Shown here piece by piece: positions 32,147 to 40,943 of a stretch of 41,054 bases of DNA (the first letter of the stretch is position 1; the number at the start of each line of letters is the position of its first letter). Under the pieces are notes generated by a model. That model was not told the DNA's origin and searched no databases. It was given only the letters and a program-made list of their open reading frames with translations. Source of the DNA: Streptomyces sp. ADI95-17 (GTDB taxonomy: Bacteria > Actinomycetota > Actinomycetes > Streptomycetales > Streptomycetaceae); the NCBI RefSeq assembly GCF_003846175.1, contig NZ_ML123050.1:236191-277244 (forward strand), written 5' to 3'. The position numbers and the translations under genes were made by a program.

Positions 32147-33139
32147 TCACTCCTCCCCCTTCCCGAAGCCGGTGAGCCGGCCCTGGATCAGGGTCACACC
32201 GACGATGAGGGCGGTGAGTGCGAAGGCTCCGGCCGATCCGAGGCCGTAGTTCTGGGAGCCCATCGCCGTGTCGTAGAGGTAGCCCAGGGGGGTTCGGATC
32301 GGGGCCGCGGCCGACCCGGACAGCCCGCTGTTGAACAGGTTGTAGAACTCGTCGAACGCTTGGAAGGCAGCGATGAACTGCAGCATCAGGACGGCCACCG
32401 AGGTGTTGCGCAGCATCGGCAGGGTGATCCTGCGCAGCAGACGCAGGCCGGTGGCGCCGTCGAGTGCGGCGGCCTCGTACATCTCCTTGGGGATGGCCTG
32501 GAGCCCGGCCAGGAAGAGCACCATGTAGAAGCCGACCTGGAGCCAGAGGCGGAGGCTGACGAGGACGACCCAGTACAGCGGCGGCGAGGTGGTCTGGAGC
32601 CACGGGACGGCATCCATGCCGAACCATCCGCCGATCGTGTTGGCGATGCCGCTCGGCAGCCCGTTGAACAGCGACATCTTCCACAGCAGGGAGGCTGCGA
32701 CGTAGGAGACGGCGGCCGGGATCAGGAAGGCGGTGCGCAGCACGGCCCGGCCGCGCCGGATCCGGTGCACCAGCAGCGCCAGCCCCAGCGAGGCGGCGAA
32801 CGTCACCGGCACGATGAACACCGTGAACAGCAGGATCTGTCCGAGCGACTTGCGGAACACCGCATCGGAGAGCAGCGCCCGGTAGTTGTCCAGGCCGACC
32901 CAGTGACCCAGGGCGATACTGCCGCGTGCCTCACTGAGGCTGAGCAGGAAACTCCAGCCGATGGCCACGTACTTGAAGACGCCCAGGCCGATCAGCAGGG
33001 GCCCGGCGAGCAGTGCGAACGCTCCCCAGGCACGCCGGTCCGGGCGGGAACGACGGACGGGGGCGGTGCCCCGCGGCTTGGCCTCGGGGCACCCGACACG
33101 CTCGTGGTGAAGCGTGGGTGGAGGTGGGGACTTCATCAT
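32147..33139 (-). CDS. Sugar ABC transporter permease (MalF/LacF type)
   Basis: A 330-residue inner-membrane permease. A Pro-rich cytoplasmic start is followed by about six hydrophobic helices (for example WGAFALLAGPLLIGLGVF, ILLFTVFIVPVTFAASLGLA) and the EAA loop YEAAALDGATGLRLLRRITL. Its first ATG (33139) overlaps the stop of the binding-protein gene as ATGA; a second ATG follows directly. This coupling and the 5-bp gap to the next permease show one operon. It forms the translocation channel with the MalG-type protein. Confidence 0.93.
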   Translation of the reverse strand: MMKSPPPPTLHHERVGCPEAKPRGTAPVRRSRPDRRAWGAFALLAGPLLIGLGVFKYVAIGWSFLLSLSEARGSIALGHWVGLDNYRALLSDAVFRKSLGQILLFTVFIVPVTFAASLGLALLVHRIRRGRAVLRTAFLIPAAVSYVAASLLWKMSLFNGLPSGIANTIGGWFGMDAVPWLQTTSPPLYWVVLVSLRLWLQVGFYMVLFLAGLQAIPKEMYEAAALDGATGLRLLRRITLPMLRNTSVAVLMLQFIAAFQAFDEFYNLFNSGLSGSAAAPIRTPLGYLYDTAMGSQNYGLGSAGAFALTALIVGVTLIQGRLTGFGKGEE

Positions 33140-34410
33140 GCGCGCTGCTTGTCGATCTCGCCCTGGGCCTTCTTGGCCGCGTCGGCCAGGAGCCGCTCCG
33201 CATCGCCCTTCCCGCTGACGATCTTCGCCGCGGCCGCGGTGAAGAGGGAACTCACCGCAGTGTTCCAGGTGCTGGGGTTGTTCCTGCCGTACTTGGCGGC
33301 CAGCTCGACGGTCTCCTTGGCCGACCCCTGGGTGAGCTTGTCGGCGGTGGCGGCAACGGACGTGCGCGGCGGGATGTGGAGGCCGTAGCTCTGCGACCAG
33401 TCCGTCTGGAGGTCGGTCTGCTGGATCCAGAGCCACTGGACGAACTTCTTGGCCGCCTCCACGTTCTTGCCCTTGGCGTTGACGCAGGTGCTCCAGCCGC
33501 CGACGCGCACTGCGGGCTTGCCGCCGGGCTTGAAGGCGGGCCACGGCAGGACGCCGAAGTCGTCGCCGAGCGCGGTCTTGATGGCGGGCATCGACCAGAG
33601 GCCGCCCCACTGCATCGGGACGGCGTTCTGGGTGAGGGCGGCGGGATCCCACCAGTCGGTGGTGAAGCCAAGCAGCAGGGACCGGTCGTCGTGAAGGCGC
33701 TTGAGTCCGGCCACGGCCTCGGCGGCCTGGGGGGATCCGAAGCCCGCCTTGCCGTCCTCGGTGACGAGATCGCCGCCGTTGGAGAACACGGACAGGATGG
33801 CACTGTCGCCCAGGCCGTCCTGGCCGACGAACAGCCCCTTGGTCTTCTTGGAGCTCAGGGCCTTTGCCGCGTCGGCGAGCGCGTCGAAGCTGTCGGGCGG
33901 GGTGATGCCGGCCTTGGACAGCACGCTCTTGCGGAAGTAGAGCATCATGACGTCGTCGAGCGTCTTGACGCCGTACAGCTTGCCGTCGACGGTCACCATC
34001 TCGCGGGCGCCCGGGTTGAAGTCGGACTTGGCGCTGCCGTAGATGTCGTCCAGTGGGGCTATCTGGCCCCGCCGGGCGAAGCTCTCGCTGAAGTCTCCTA
34101 TCTCGAAGACATCCGGGGCGGCGTCGGTGAGCAGGGTCGCGTAGAGCTTGCCGGAGTAGTCGCCGGGGGTCCAGGTGACCTTGACCGCGATGTCCGGATT
34201 GGCCTTGGTGAACGCGGTGGCATAGCGGGTCAGGGCCTGCTGGGTGCCGGCCTCGCCGTAGGCGTGGGACCAGACGTTCAGGGTGGTCTTCGCCCCGGCG
34301 GAGCCACCGCCGGCCGGGTCGGTACTGCAGCCGACCGCCGCTCCGGCGACGAACAGGATGGATCCGCCGAGGAAGCCTCTGCGGCTAAGCTTGGAGCTCC
34401 GTGCGCTCAC
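33136..34410 (-). CDS. Sugar-binding lipoprotein of an ABC transporter, Tat-exported
   Basis: A 424-residue extracellular solute-binding protein. The N-terminus has a twin-arginine motif SRRGFLGG (Arg10, Arg11) and a lipobox ending at Cys28 (GAAVGCS), so it is exported folded by Tat and anchored by lipid. The rest is the family-1 binding fold, with LNVWSHAYGEAG near the start, PDVFEIGDFSESFARRG, and a late VGGWSTCVNAKGKN block. The GTG at 34410 follows AAGGACGCGAA. It is the first gene of the transporter operon and lies 141 bp after the ROK gene in the same direction. It should bind the oligosaccharide released by the secreted GH5 enzyme. Confidence 0.93.
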   Translation of the reverse strand: MSARSSKLSRRGFLGGSILFVAGAAVGCSTDPAGGGSAGAKTTLNVWSHAYGEAGTQQALTRYATAFTKANPDIAVKVTWTPGDYSGKLYATLLTDAAPDVFEIGDFSESFARRGQIAPLDDIYGSAKSDFNPGAREMVTVDGKLYGVKTLDDVMMLYFRKSVLSKAGITPPDSFDALADAAKALSSKKTKGLFVGQDGLGDSAILSVFSNGGDLVTEDGKAGFGSPQAAEAVAGLKRLHDDRSLLLGFTTDWWDPAALTQNAVPMQWGGLWSMPAIKTALGDDFGVLPWPAFKPGGKPAVRVGGWSTCVNAKGKNVEAAKKFVQWLWIQQTDLQTDWSQSYGLHIPPRTSVAATADKLTQGSAKETVELAAKYGRNNPSTWNTAVSSLFTAAAAKIVSGKGDAERLLADAAKKAQGEIDKQRA

Positions 34411-34551
34411 TTCGCGTCCTTCAGGTTCAGAGGGTTGGGTGTACGTGGTGTTGTCCGGCGCAGCCGGTGTCCGGCATTCACAGTTGGCAGACGGTGATGG
34501 ACATCGGTCGCGCCGGAGGCATGGGCCGGCGAACAGGGTGGTGACGCTCGC

Positions 34552-35709
34552 TCAGGGGAAAAGGGCCTGGATGCCGACGACGGCGGCGCCGCGGGCCCAC
34601 TCCTCCCAAGGGAGTGGACGCAGGGTCAGCGGGCATTTCGCCGCTGCTTTGAAGCAGTGCGCTTCGTAGGCGTCCCTGATGTGCATTCCGAAAAGGTCGT
34701 AGGTGTCGAGCCCCTCGCCCGTGACGACGACGCGCTCGGGACCTATGAGGTTCACAAGGGTGGCGATGCCGACGCCGATGGCACGGCCCGCCCTCGCGAA
34801 GGCGCTCTGCGCGGCGGGGTCTCCACCACGGGCGAGCTCGACGGCGCCGTCGAAGTCCAGGTCCGGGTCGTCGGTGGCGCGGCGGATGGCGGCGAGGATG
34901 GCGTCGCTGGAGGCGATGGCCTCGACGCAGCCGGTCTGGCCGCAGTGGCATCGTGGCCCTGTCGGGTCGATGCTTATGTGCCCCATCTCTCCGGCGACGC
35001 CGTACGCGCCTGCGACCAGATCACCGTTGATGACGATCCCGGAGCCGATCCCGGAACCGATGGTGACCAGCGCGAAGTATTCGGTGCCGATGCCCTCGCC
35101 GAACCAGTGCTCGGCGGTGGTGATGGCCTTGACGTCGTTCTCCACGGTGACGGTCAAGCCGGTCGCCGCGGCGACGGTCTCGGCCAGCGGCACGTCGCGC
35201 CAGCTGGGCAGCCCGGAGTAGCGGACACGCCCACAGGCGCGGTCCACGTCGCCGGAGACGGCGATGCCCAGGTGCCGGGTGCGGGCCCGGTATTCGGGCT
35301 TCGCCTCGAGGAGTTCGGCGACGAGGTCGGCCAGTAGCCCGCATACGGCGGCCGGGGCGCGGTCGTCCAACGGTCGGCTGGCGGTGGTGCGCATGTGGGC
35401 CCGCAGGTCGCAGACCGCGCCGTAGAGGGTGTCGGCGCTGATCTTCACACCGACGACGAACTCCCGGTCGGAAGTGACGGCCAGTGGGTTCACGGGGCGT
35501 CCGGCCCCTGGAGCGGTGCGCTCCGGGGGGAGTTCGTGCAGGTATCCGTCGTCGATGAGTGGTCGCGCGGCCTTGGTCACGGCGGTCGAGGACAGGCCCG
35601 TCCGGCGGGCCAGCTCCACCCGGCTGAGCGGGCTCTCGGCCAACAGCAGAGCGAGGATGGCGGTTTCGGCCGGTGCGGTGACCAGTGGCTGCGAGTGGTT
35701 TGGAAACAC
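34552..35709 (-). CDS. ROK-family transcriptional regulator
   Basis: A 385-residue repressor-type ROK protein. Residues 15-75 form a winged helix (LSRVELARRTGLSSTAVTKA). The sugar-kinase-like domain follows, with the phosphate loop TIGSGIGSGIVINGDL. The zinc motif is GHISIDPTG...CHCGQTGCVEAI, with His and three Cys. These proteins bind a sugar and release DNA. It is divergent from the GH36 gene and upstream of the transporter genes, and an AT-rich inverted repeat lies in the gap, so it most likely controls both arms of the locus. Start codon at 35709 is accepted because the helix-turn-helix begins soon after. Confidence 0.93.
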   Translation of the reverse strand: MFPNHSQPLVTAPAETAILALLLAESPLSRVELARRTGLSSTAVTKAARPLIDDGYLHELPPERTAPGAGRPVNPLAVTSDREFVVGVKISADTLYGAVCDLRAHMRTTASRPLDDRAPAAVCGLLADLVAELLEAKPEYRARTRHLGIAVSGDVDRACGRVRYSGLPSWRDVPLAETVAAATGLTVTVENDVKAITTAEHWFGEGIGTEYFALVTIGSGIGSGIVINGDLVAGAYGVAGEMGHISIDPTGPRCHCGQTGCVEAIASSDAILAAIRRATDDPDLDFDGAVELARGGDPAAQSAFARAGRAIGVGIATLVNLIGPERVVVTGEGLDTYDLFGMHIRDAYEAHCFKAAAKCPLTLRPLPWEEWARGAAVVGIQALFP

Positions 35710-35726
35710 GGCGGCAACCTACCGGC

Positions 35727-35756
35727 AAATAAATAACTTCGTCCAGTATTGATTTT
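35727..35756. promoter_or_regulatory. Candidate ROK operator in the divergent promoter region
   Basis: An AT-rich island in otherwise G+C-rich DNA: AAATAAATAACT (35727-35738) is imperfectly inverted as AGTATTGATTTT (35745-35756) around a 6-bp centre. It lies 18 bp from the ROK start and about 110 bp before the GH36 start. AT-rich imperfect palindromes are usual sites for ROK/NagC-type regulators. Confidence 0.55.
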
Positions 35757-35865
35757 CCTGTTCGAGCGGTCCTACGCTCTGGCCCAACTCCGGTCACTTC
35801 AAACGCCGTTTGGCGATTCCGTCTGCCGGGTCCTCTCCGTCGCTCGACACCCCTCGGGACCTCCT

Positions 35866-37983
35866 GTGCCTCCCACGTCCTCATCCGTTTCCTTCGACCC
35901 CACCCGCGGGCTGGTGGTCCTGCGGACCCCGAACAGCGTCTACGCCGTGCGCATCGGCGCCGACGGCAGCCCCCGGCATCTGCACTGGGGGGAAGTGCTC
36001 GACACCGACGCCCTCTGTGGACTGCCTGCGGCCGCTTCACCTGCCGCGAGCAGCTTCGAGTCAGACCCCGCCCCGGACGAGTTGGCCCCGCAGACCGGTG
36101 CGCGGTTCGGGCCGGCCGGCCTCCAGGTGCGGTTCGCCGACGGCACCCGCGGCGTCCAGTGGTCCTTCACCGGGCACACGGTCCGGGACGGGGAGCTTCG
36201 CCTGCAACTGGCCGACCGCCGGTACCCGCTGGCCGCCGAACTGGGCTACCGTGTCCGTCCCGGCAGTGACGTCATCGAGCGCTGGGTGGAACTCACCCAC
36301 ACCGGAGCCGACGATTCGGGCCTCATCAGCGTCGACCGGCTGGACTCCGCCTCCTGGACGGTACCGGCACTGCGCGACTACCGGCTCAACCACCTCGTGG
36401 GCGGCTGGAACAGCGAGTTCCAGTTGCAGCGCGACCGGCTCCCGGTCGCCGAGACCGTGCTCACCAGCCGCCGCGGCGTCACCAGCCACCACACCAACCC
36501 CTGGCTCGCCCTCGACGACGGCACCGCCGACGAGGAGCACGGCGAGGTCTGGGGCACCGCCCTGGCCTGGAGCGGAAGCTGGCGCATCACCGTGCACCGC
36601 GACCCGGTCGGCCGGACCACCTGGACCGGTGGCTTCGGCCACGAAGGAATCAGCTGGACCATCCAGCCCGGTCAGAGCCTGCGCACACCCGTCTTTGCCG
36701 GCCTCTACACCCCTGGCGGCTTCGGCGCCGCCAGCCGCGCCTGGCACTCCCACATCCGCACCAGCGTGCTGCCCGCCCCCGACCGGGACCGGCCCGTCGT
36801 CTACAACTCGTGGGAAGCCACCGGCTTCGACGTCGGCCAACCCGGCCAGCTACGCCTGGCCCGGCTGGCCGCACGTCTGGGCGCCGAACTCTTCGTGCTG
36901 GACGACGGTTGGTTCGGCGGCCGTAGCAGCGACCGGGCGGGGCTCGGCGACTGGACGCCCCGGCCCGATGCGTTCCCCGACGGGCTGCGCCCACTGGCCG
37001 ACGAAGTGCACCGCCTGGGCATGGCCTTCGGACTGTGGGTGGAGCCGGAAATGGTCAACCGCGACAGCGATCTCTACCGTGCCCATCCCGACTGGGTCAT
37101 CCACGCAGCGACTCGGGACGCCACCGAGCTTCGCAACCAGCTCATGCTGAACTTCGCCCGTCCTGATGTCGAGGCCTGGGCCCACCGGACCCTGGACCGG
37201 TTGGTGCGCGACCACGACATCGACTGGCTCAAGTGGGATGCCAACCGGGTCGTCACCGAAGCCGGTTGGGCCGGCCACCCGGACCCCGACCGGCTGTGGA
37301 TCGACCACACCCATGCCGTCTACCGCGTCATGGACCGCCTCCGTGCCGACCACCCCGGCCTTCGCATCGAGGCCTGTGCGGGCGGCGGCGGACGGGCCGA
37401 CCTCGGCATCCTCGCCCGCACCGATCAGGCCTGGACATCCGACAACACCGACCCCGTCGACCGGATCAGCATCCAGCACGGCTTCAGCCAGCTCTTCCCC
37501 GCCCAGGCCATGGCCGCCTGGGTGACCGACAACCCCAACGTCACCACCGGCCGCACCACCCCTCTCCGGTTCCGCTTCCATGTCGCCATGGCCGGATCTC
37601 TCGGCCTCGGCGGAGACCTCACCGCTTGGTCCGAGGAGGAGATCGACGAGGCCACCGCGCTCGTCATCCGCTACAAGCAGATCCGCCCCCTGGTCCAGCA
37701 CGGCTGCCAGCACCGCCTCCACGGCCCGGACGGAGTGACAGCCGTGCACTACGCGTCCCAGGACGACACCGAACATGCCGTCCTTGCCTGGCGCCCCACC
37801 ACTCGCTTCGGCCATCGGCCCCCCGCGCTCGCTCTGCCGGCACTCGACCCCGCGGCCCGCTATCTCGACATCGACGAGGGCATCGTGCACAGCGGTGCCG
37901 TCCTGACCCGGTTGGGCATAGACCTACGGCTGCCCGCCGGCGACTACGCCAGCCGCTTGATCCGGCTGCGCCGCACCGTCTGA
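35866..37983 (+). CDS. GH36 alpha-galactosidase
   Basis: A 705-residue cytoplasmic alpha-galactosidase that releases terminal alpha-galactose. An N-terminal beta-supersandwich (to about residue 300) precedes the TIM barrel, which holds VYNSWEATGFDV, LFVLDDGWFGGRSSDRAGLG, the nucleophile Asp458 in DWLKWDANR, and the acid/base Asp526 in TSDNTDPVDR. These are the standard motifs. GTG 35866 was chosen because family-like sequence (SFDPTRGLVVLRTPNSVYAV) begins right after it; the frame is open back to 35749, but that part overlaps the regulatory palindrome. It is the first gene of the rightward arm of the sugar locus, divergent from the ROK gene. Confidence 0.95.
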   Translation: MPPTSSSVSFDPTRGLVVLRTPNSVYAVRIGADGSPRHLHWGEVLDTDALCGLPAAASPAASSFESDPAPDELAPQTGARFGPAGLQVRFADGTRGVQWSFTGHTVRDGELRLQLADRRYPLAAELGYRVRPGSDVIERWVELTHTGADDSGLISVDRLDSASWTVPALRDYRLNHLVGGWNSEFQLQRDRLPVAETVLTSRRGVTSHHTNPWLALDDGTADEEHGEVWGTALAWSGSWRITVHRDPVGRTTWTGGFGHEGISWTIQPGQSLRTPVFAGLYTPGGFGAASRAWHSHIRTSVLPAPDRDRPVVYNSWEATGFDVGQPGQLRLARLAARLGAELFVLDDGWFGGRSSDRAGLGDWTPRPDAFPDGLRPLADEVHRLGMAFGLWVEPEMVNRDSDLYRAHPDWVIHAATRDATELRNQLMLNFARPDVEAWAHRTLDRLVRDHDIDWLKWDANRVVTEAGWAGHPDPDRLWIDHTHAVYRVMDRLRADHPGLRIEACAGGGGRADLGILARTDQAWTSDNTDPVDRISIQHGFSQLFPAQAMAAWVTDNPNVTTGRTTPLRFRFHVAMAGSLGLGGDLTAWSEEEIDEATALVIRYKQIRPLVQHGCQHRLHGPDGVTAVHYASQDDTEHAVLAWRPTTRFGHRPPALALPALDPAARYLDIDEGIVHSGAVLTRLGIDLRLPAGDYASRLIRLRRTV

Positions 37984-38024
37984 CCCCCGCCCCTCCTCTG
38001 CCCGACCCACGAAGGAACCAAGAC

Positions 38025-38885
38025 ATGCCCACACCCCGCGTCCTGGTCGTCGGAATCGACGGCGTCCGCCTCGATCTGCTGCCGATGCTGGAAACGCCCA
38101 ACCTGGACGAACTCACAGACGCCGGCGTCCTCGCGCCCGTCCACATCGACGACGACACACCGACTATGTCGGGCCCCTGCTGGACCACGATCGTCACCGG
38201 TGTCGGCGTGGCCAAGCACGGAGTCTGGGGAAACAACTTCTCCGGAAACCGGCTCGGGGTGTTCCCCGACTTCACCACCCGCCTGGCCACCGAGCAGGGG
38301 CTGCGAACCTTCGCGGCCGGCGGTTGGGAACCCCTGTTCCTGGCGCGACAGGGCGGCCCGGTCTTCGCGGCCCCGAGCAGACTCGCCTACATCGCCCCGC
38401 GCGAGGACACCCCGCGGGCCTGGGAGGAGTGCGACCAGAGCGTGACCGACGAAGCCGTGAGGGTTCTCAGCTCCGGCGAAGACCTGGACGCCTCCTTCGT
38501 CTATCTCGGCGCCGTCGACGAGACCGCCCACTTCCTCGGCTGCGGCCCCGAGTACCGGCACGCGATCGAGACGGCCGACCGACGACTCGGACAGCTCCTC
38601 ACCGCCGTACGCGCACGTCCCGACGCCCGGTCCGAGGAGTGGACCGTCATCGCGGTGACCGACCACGGCCACCGTGACGAAGGCGGCCACGGCGGGCGCA
38701 GCACATCGGAGCGCACCGCCTGGATCGCCGCGAACGGCCCGGGCATCACCCCTTCCACCAAACCGGAAAGCCTCCGCCACGCCGATGTCGCCGCCCACGT
38801 CTACGCCGCTCTGGGCATCGCGCCCGACCCGCACTGGACGCTCGACGGACGGCCCTTCCACTCCCCCGCGCCACAGACCGCCTGA
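38025..38885 (+). CDS. Type I phosphodiesterase / alkaline-phosphatase-superfamily enzyme
   Basis: A 286-residue metal-dependent phosphohydrolase of the nucleotide-pyrophosphatase/phosphodiesterase branch. It begins VLVVGIDGVRLDLLPML (metal Asp). The nucleophile region is PTMSGPCWTTIVTG with Ser49 in the place of the usual Thr, then AKHGVWGN. Later metal ligands are in LGAVDETAHFLG (D-x-x-x-H) and VTDHGHRDEGGHGG. ATG 38025 follows GAAGGAA. There is no signal peptide, so it is cytoplasmic. It lies 41 bp after the GH36 gene and about 105 bp before a second GH36-like gene, so it is part of the sugar operon and may cleave a phosphodiester or phosphate on the imported glycan. That role is inferred. 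Confidence 0.9.
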   Translation: MPTPRVLVVGIDGVRLDLLPMLETPNLDELTDAGVLAPVHIDDDTPTMSGPCWTTIVTGVGVAKHGVWGNNFSGNRLGVFPDFTTRLATEQGLRTFAAGGWEPLFLARQGGPVFAAPSRLAYIAPREDTPRAWEECDQSVTDEAVRVLSSGEDLDASFVYLGAVDETAHFLGCGPEYRHAIETADRRLGQLLTAVRARPDARSEEWTVIAVTDHGHRDEGGHGGRSTSERTAWIAANGPGITPSTKPESLRHADVAAHVYAALGIAPDPHWTLDGRPFHSPAPQTA

Positions 38886-38886
38886 C

Positions 38887-38924
38887 GCCGGCAGGAAACC
38901 GCCAGCAGGAAACCGCCTGTCGGC
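38887..38924 (+). promoter_or_regulatory. Hairpin with an internal 13-bp direct repeat between two operon genes
   Basis: GCCGGCAGG (38887-38895) can pair with CCTGTCGGC (38916-38924) with one G-U pair. Inside lie two copies of GCAGGAAACCGCC (38891-38903 and 38905-38917). The structure sits right after the phosphodiesterase stop and may act as a processing site or weak terminator before the last gene. Confidence 0.4.
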
Positions 38925-38989
38925 GACCGCAAGGCGCGGCAGCCAACCACAAGGACGCCCCACTGACATCGCGCAGAGAGGTCCCATCC

Positions 38990-40855
38990 GTGGATACCAC
39001 GTCCCTCGGCTCCATCGACTTGGCCGCCTTCGACCCCGGCCAGTGGGAAGACGGCGCGTACACCCTCGATGTGGGCGAGACACGAATCAGCCTGCGTACC
39101 CCCGCCGACAGCGCCACCCTTACCCTGTCGCACGACGACGCTGCCGGGACCGAGGCTCTTGTGACGGCAACGGCGGACGGCAACGTGACCCTGCGCCTGG
39201 ACGTCCCACTGGGCGACGCCGCGGGGTTCTGGCACCCCGACGCCGGCTGGGAGCGCACCCTGCCCGCCGACTGGTCGGCATGGCGCAGCCTGTCACTCGT
39301 TCGATCCGCACCCGTCGGCTGCCTCTACGACACCGCCGGTCGCAGTCTGCTCGCTCTCGCCACCGACCGCACCGTCCAGGAGACCCGGATCCGCTTCGGT
39401 GTTTCCGAGGAACGCAAACGCTTCGGCGTGTGGCTCCGGCTCTCTCTCACCGCCGGGCAGACCTACCGAGTCCGCATCTGCGCGCCGGGCACCACCATGG
39501 CTGCCGCCCTCCGCCGACTCCGCCAGTGGCTCGCCGCCCTGCCCGACGGAGAGCCGCTGCCCGTACCGGAGTTCGCCCGGACGCCCGTCTACTCGACCTG
39601 GTACGCCTTCACCCAGGACGTGACCGCGGCCGAGGTCGAGGAGGAGGCCGCCCTCGCCGCCGTCCTCGGCTGCGGCCAGCTGTTCCTGGACGACGGGTGG
39701 CAACTGCACGGCAACGGCCGCGGCTACGCGGGCTGCGGCGACTGGCAGCCGGACCCCGTCAAGTTCCCCGACTTCCGCGCCCACATCAGTACCGTTCGCC
39801 GTACCGGACTCCACTGCACCGCCTGGATCGCCCCGCTCCTCCTGGGAGAACGCTCCTCCGCCTACCAAGCCTGGGCACCCTACGCGCCACACCACGTCCC
39901 GCATCTCGACTGCCACATCCTCGACCCCCGCCATTCCGAAGTCCGCGCGCACATCGCAGACACCTGCCGCACCCTGGTCGACACGTACCGACTCGACGGC
40001 CTGAAGATCGACTTCCTCGACGAGGCCATGGCCTACGCCGCAGTACCCACACCCGACCACCCTGCCCCCGGCTATATTCCGGACGTCGGGGAGGCAATGG
40101 CCGCGCTGCTCACCGATATCCGCGACACCCTGCGGGCCCTGCGCGGCAACCAGTTCGTCATCGAGCTGCGCCAGCCCTGCACCGGACCGGCCATGACCGC
40201 ACTCGGAAACGCGCTGCGCGCCACCGACTGCCCGGCCGATCCCGTCGCCAACCGCATCCGGACGCTGGACATCGCGCTGCTCGCACCCGGCGGAGCAGTC
40301 CACTCCGACATGTTGATGTGGGATCCGCAGGCAACACCGGAGAGCCTGGCCCGCCACTTCCACGGGGCCCTGCACTCCGTGCCGCAGATCTCCGTCCGCC
40401 TCACCCGGCTCTCCCCGAATCACCGCGAGACACTCGCGTTCTGGCTCGCCACCTGGAGTCGAATGGCTCCCGTCCTCACCTCCGGCCACTACGAACCCGG
40501 CCGCCCGGACGAACTCTTCCCCCAGGTCACCGCCATCCACGGAAACCAACGAGTCATCACCAACTACACCGACAAGGTCGTGCCCCTCCCCACCGAGGCC
40601 TGGCACTCCCACTCCCTCATCAACGCCTCCACCGCTTCACGAATGGTCCTCGACGTTTCCGGACCACCCCGCCAGGTCTGCGCACAGGTCTATGACGCCC
40701 GAGGCCGATTGCAGCAGGCCACGGCTCTCTCCCTCACGCCAGGCATCCACACGGTCGAGGTGCCGCCCTCCGGAATGTGCGTCCTCGACCTGGCTTCCGC
40801 CCTCCCCGCACAGGAAGAGGAACGCATACACAGTGCCGCGTCGCCTGCCCAATGA
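38990..40855 (+). CDS. GH36-like alpha-galactosidase (divergent)
   Basis: A 621-residue cytoplasmic protein of the alpha-galactosidase/raffinose-synthase-like clan. The barrel holds YSTWYAFTQDVTAAEVEEEA, LFLDDGWQLHGNGRGYAGCG and the nucleophile Asp341 in DGLKIDFLDE. The acid/base candidate is Asp413 in RATDCPADP. It is clearly unlike the first GH36 gene: KIDF replaces KWDANR and TDCPADP replaces SDNTDP, so its substrate or linkage is probably different. The GTG at 38990 follows AGAGAGGT. It is the last gene of the rightward arm; beyond it only IS sequence remains, so more genes may have been lost there. Confidence 0.88.
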   Translation: MDTTSLGSIDLAAFDPGQWEDGAYTLDVGETRISLRTPADSATLTLSHDDAAGTEALVTATADGNVTLRLDVPLGDAAGFWHPDAGWERTLPADWSAWRSLSLVRSAPVGCLYDTAGRSLLALATDRTVQETRIRFGVSEERKRFGVWLRLSLTAGQTYRVRICAPGTTMAAALRRLRQWLAALPDGEPLPVPEFARTPVYSTWYAFTQDVTAAEVEEEAALAAVLGCGQLFLDDGWQLHGNGRGYAGCGDWQPDPVKFPDFRAHISTVRRTGLHCTAWIAPLLLGERSSAYQAWAPYAPHHVPHLDCHILDPRHSEVRAHIADTCRTLVDTYRLDGLKIDFLDEAMAYAAVPTPDHPAPGYIPDVGEAMAALLTDIRDTLRALRGNQFVIELRQPCTGPAMTALGNALRATDCPADPVANRIRTLDIALLAPGGAVHSDMLMWDPQATPESLARHFHGALHSVPQISVRLTRLSPNHRETLAFWLATWSRMAPVLTSGHYEPGRPDELFPQVTAIHGNQRVITNYTDKVVPLPTEAWHSHSLINASTASRMVLDVSGPPRQVCAQVYDARGRLQQATALSLTPGIHTVEVPPSGMCVLDLASALPAQEEERIHSAASPAQ

Positions 40856-40943
40856 CCTCGGCAGATACCCCGGGGCGTGCCGCGCACGGTCATTTCCTCG
40901 CCCTGTCGCCAACTGTCGGTCCCGAGGGTCCTCAGACCGTGTC

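Noticed and set aside
33013..34497. 494-residue open frame on the plus strand
   Set aside because: Antisense to the binding-protein gene and the start of the permease gene; not supported by any motif.
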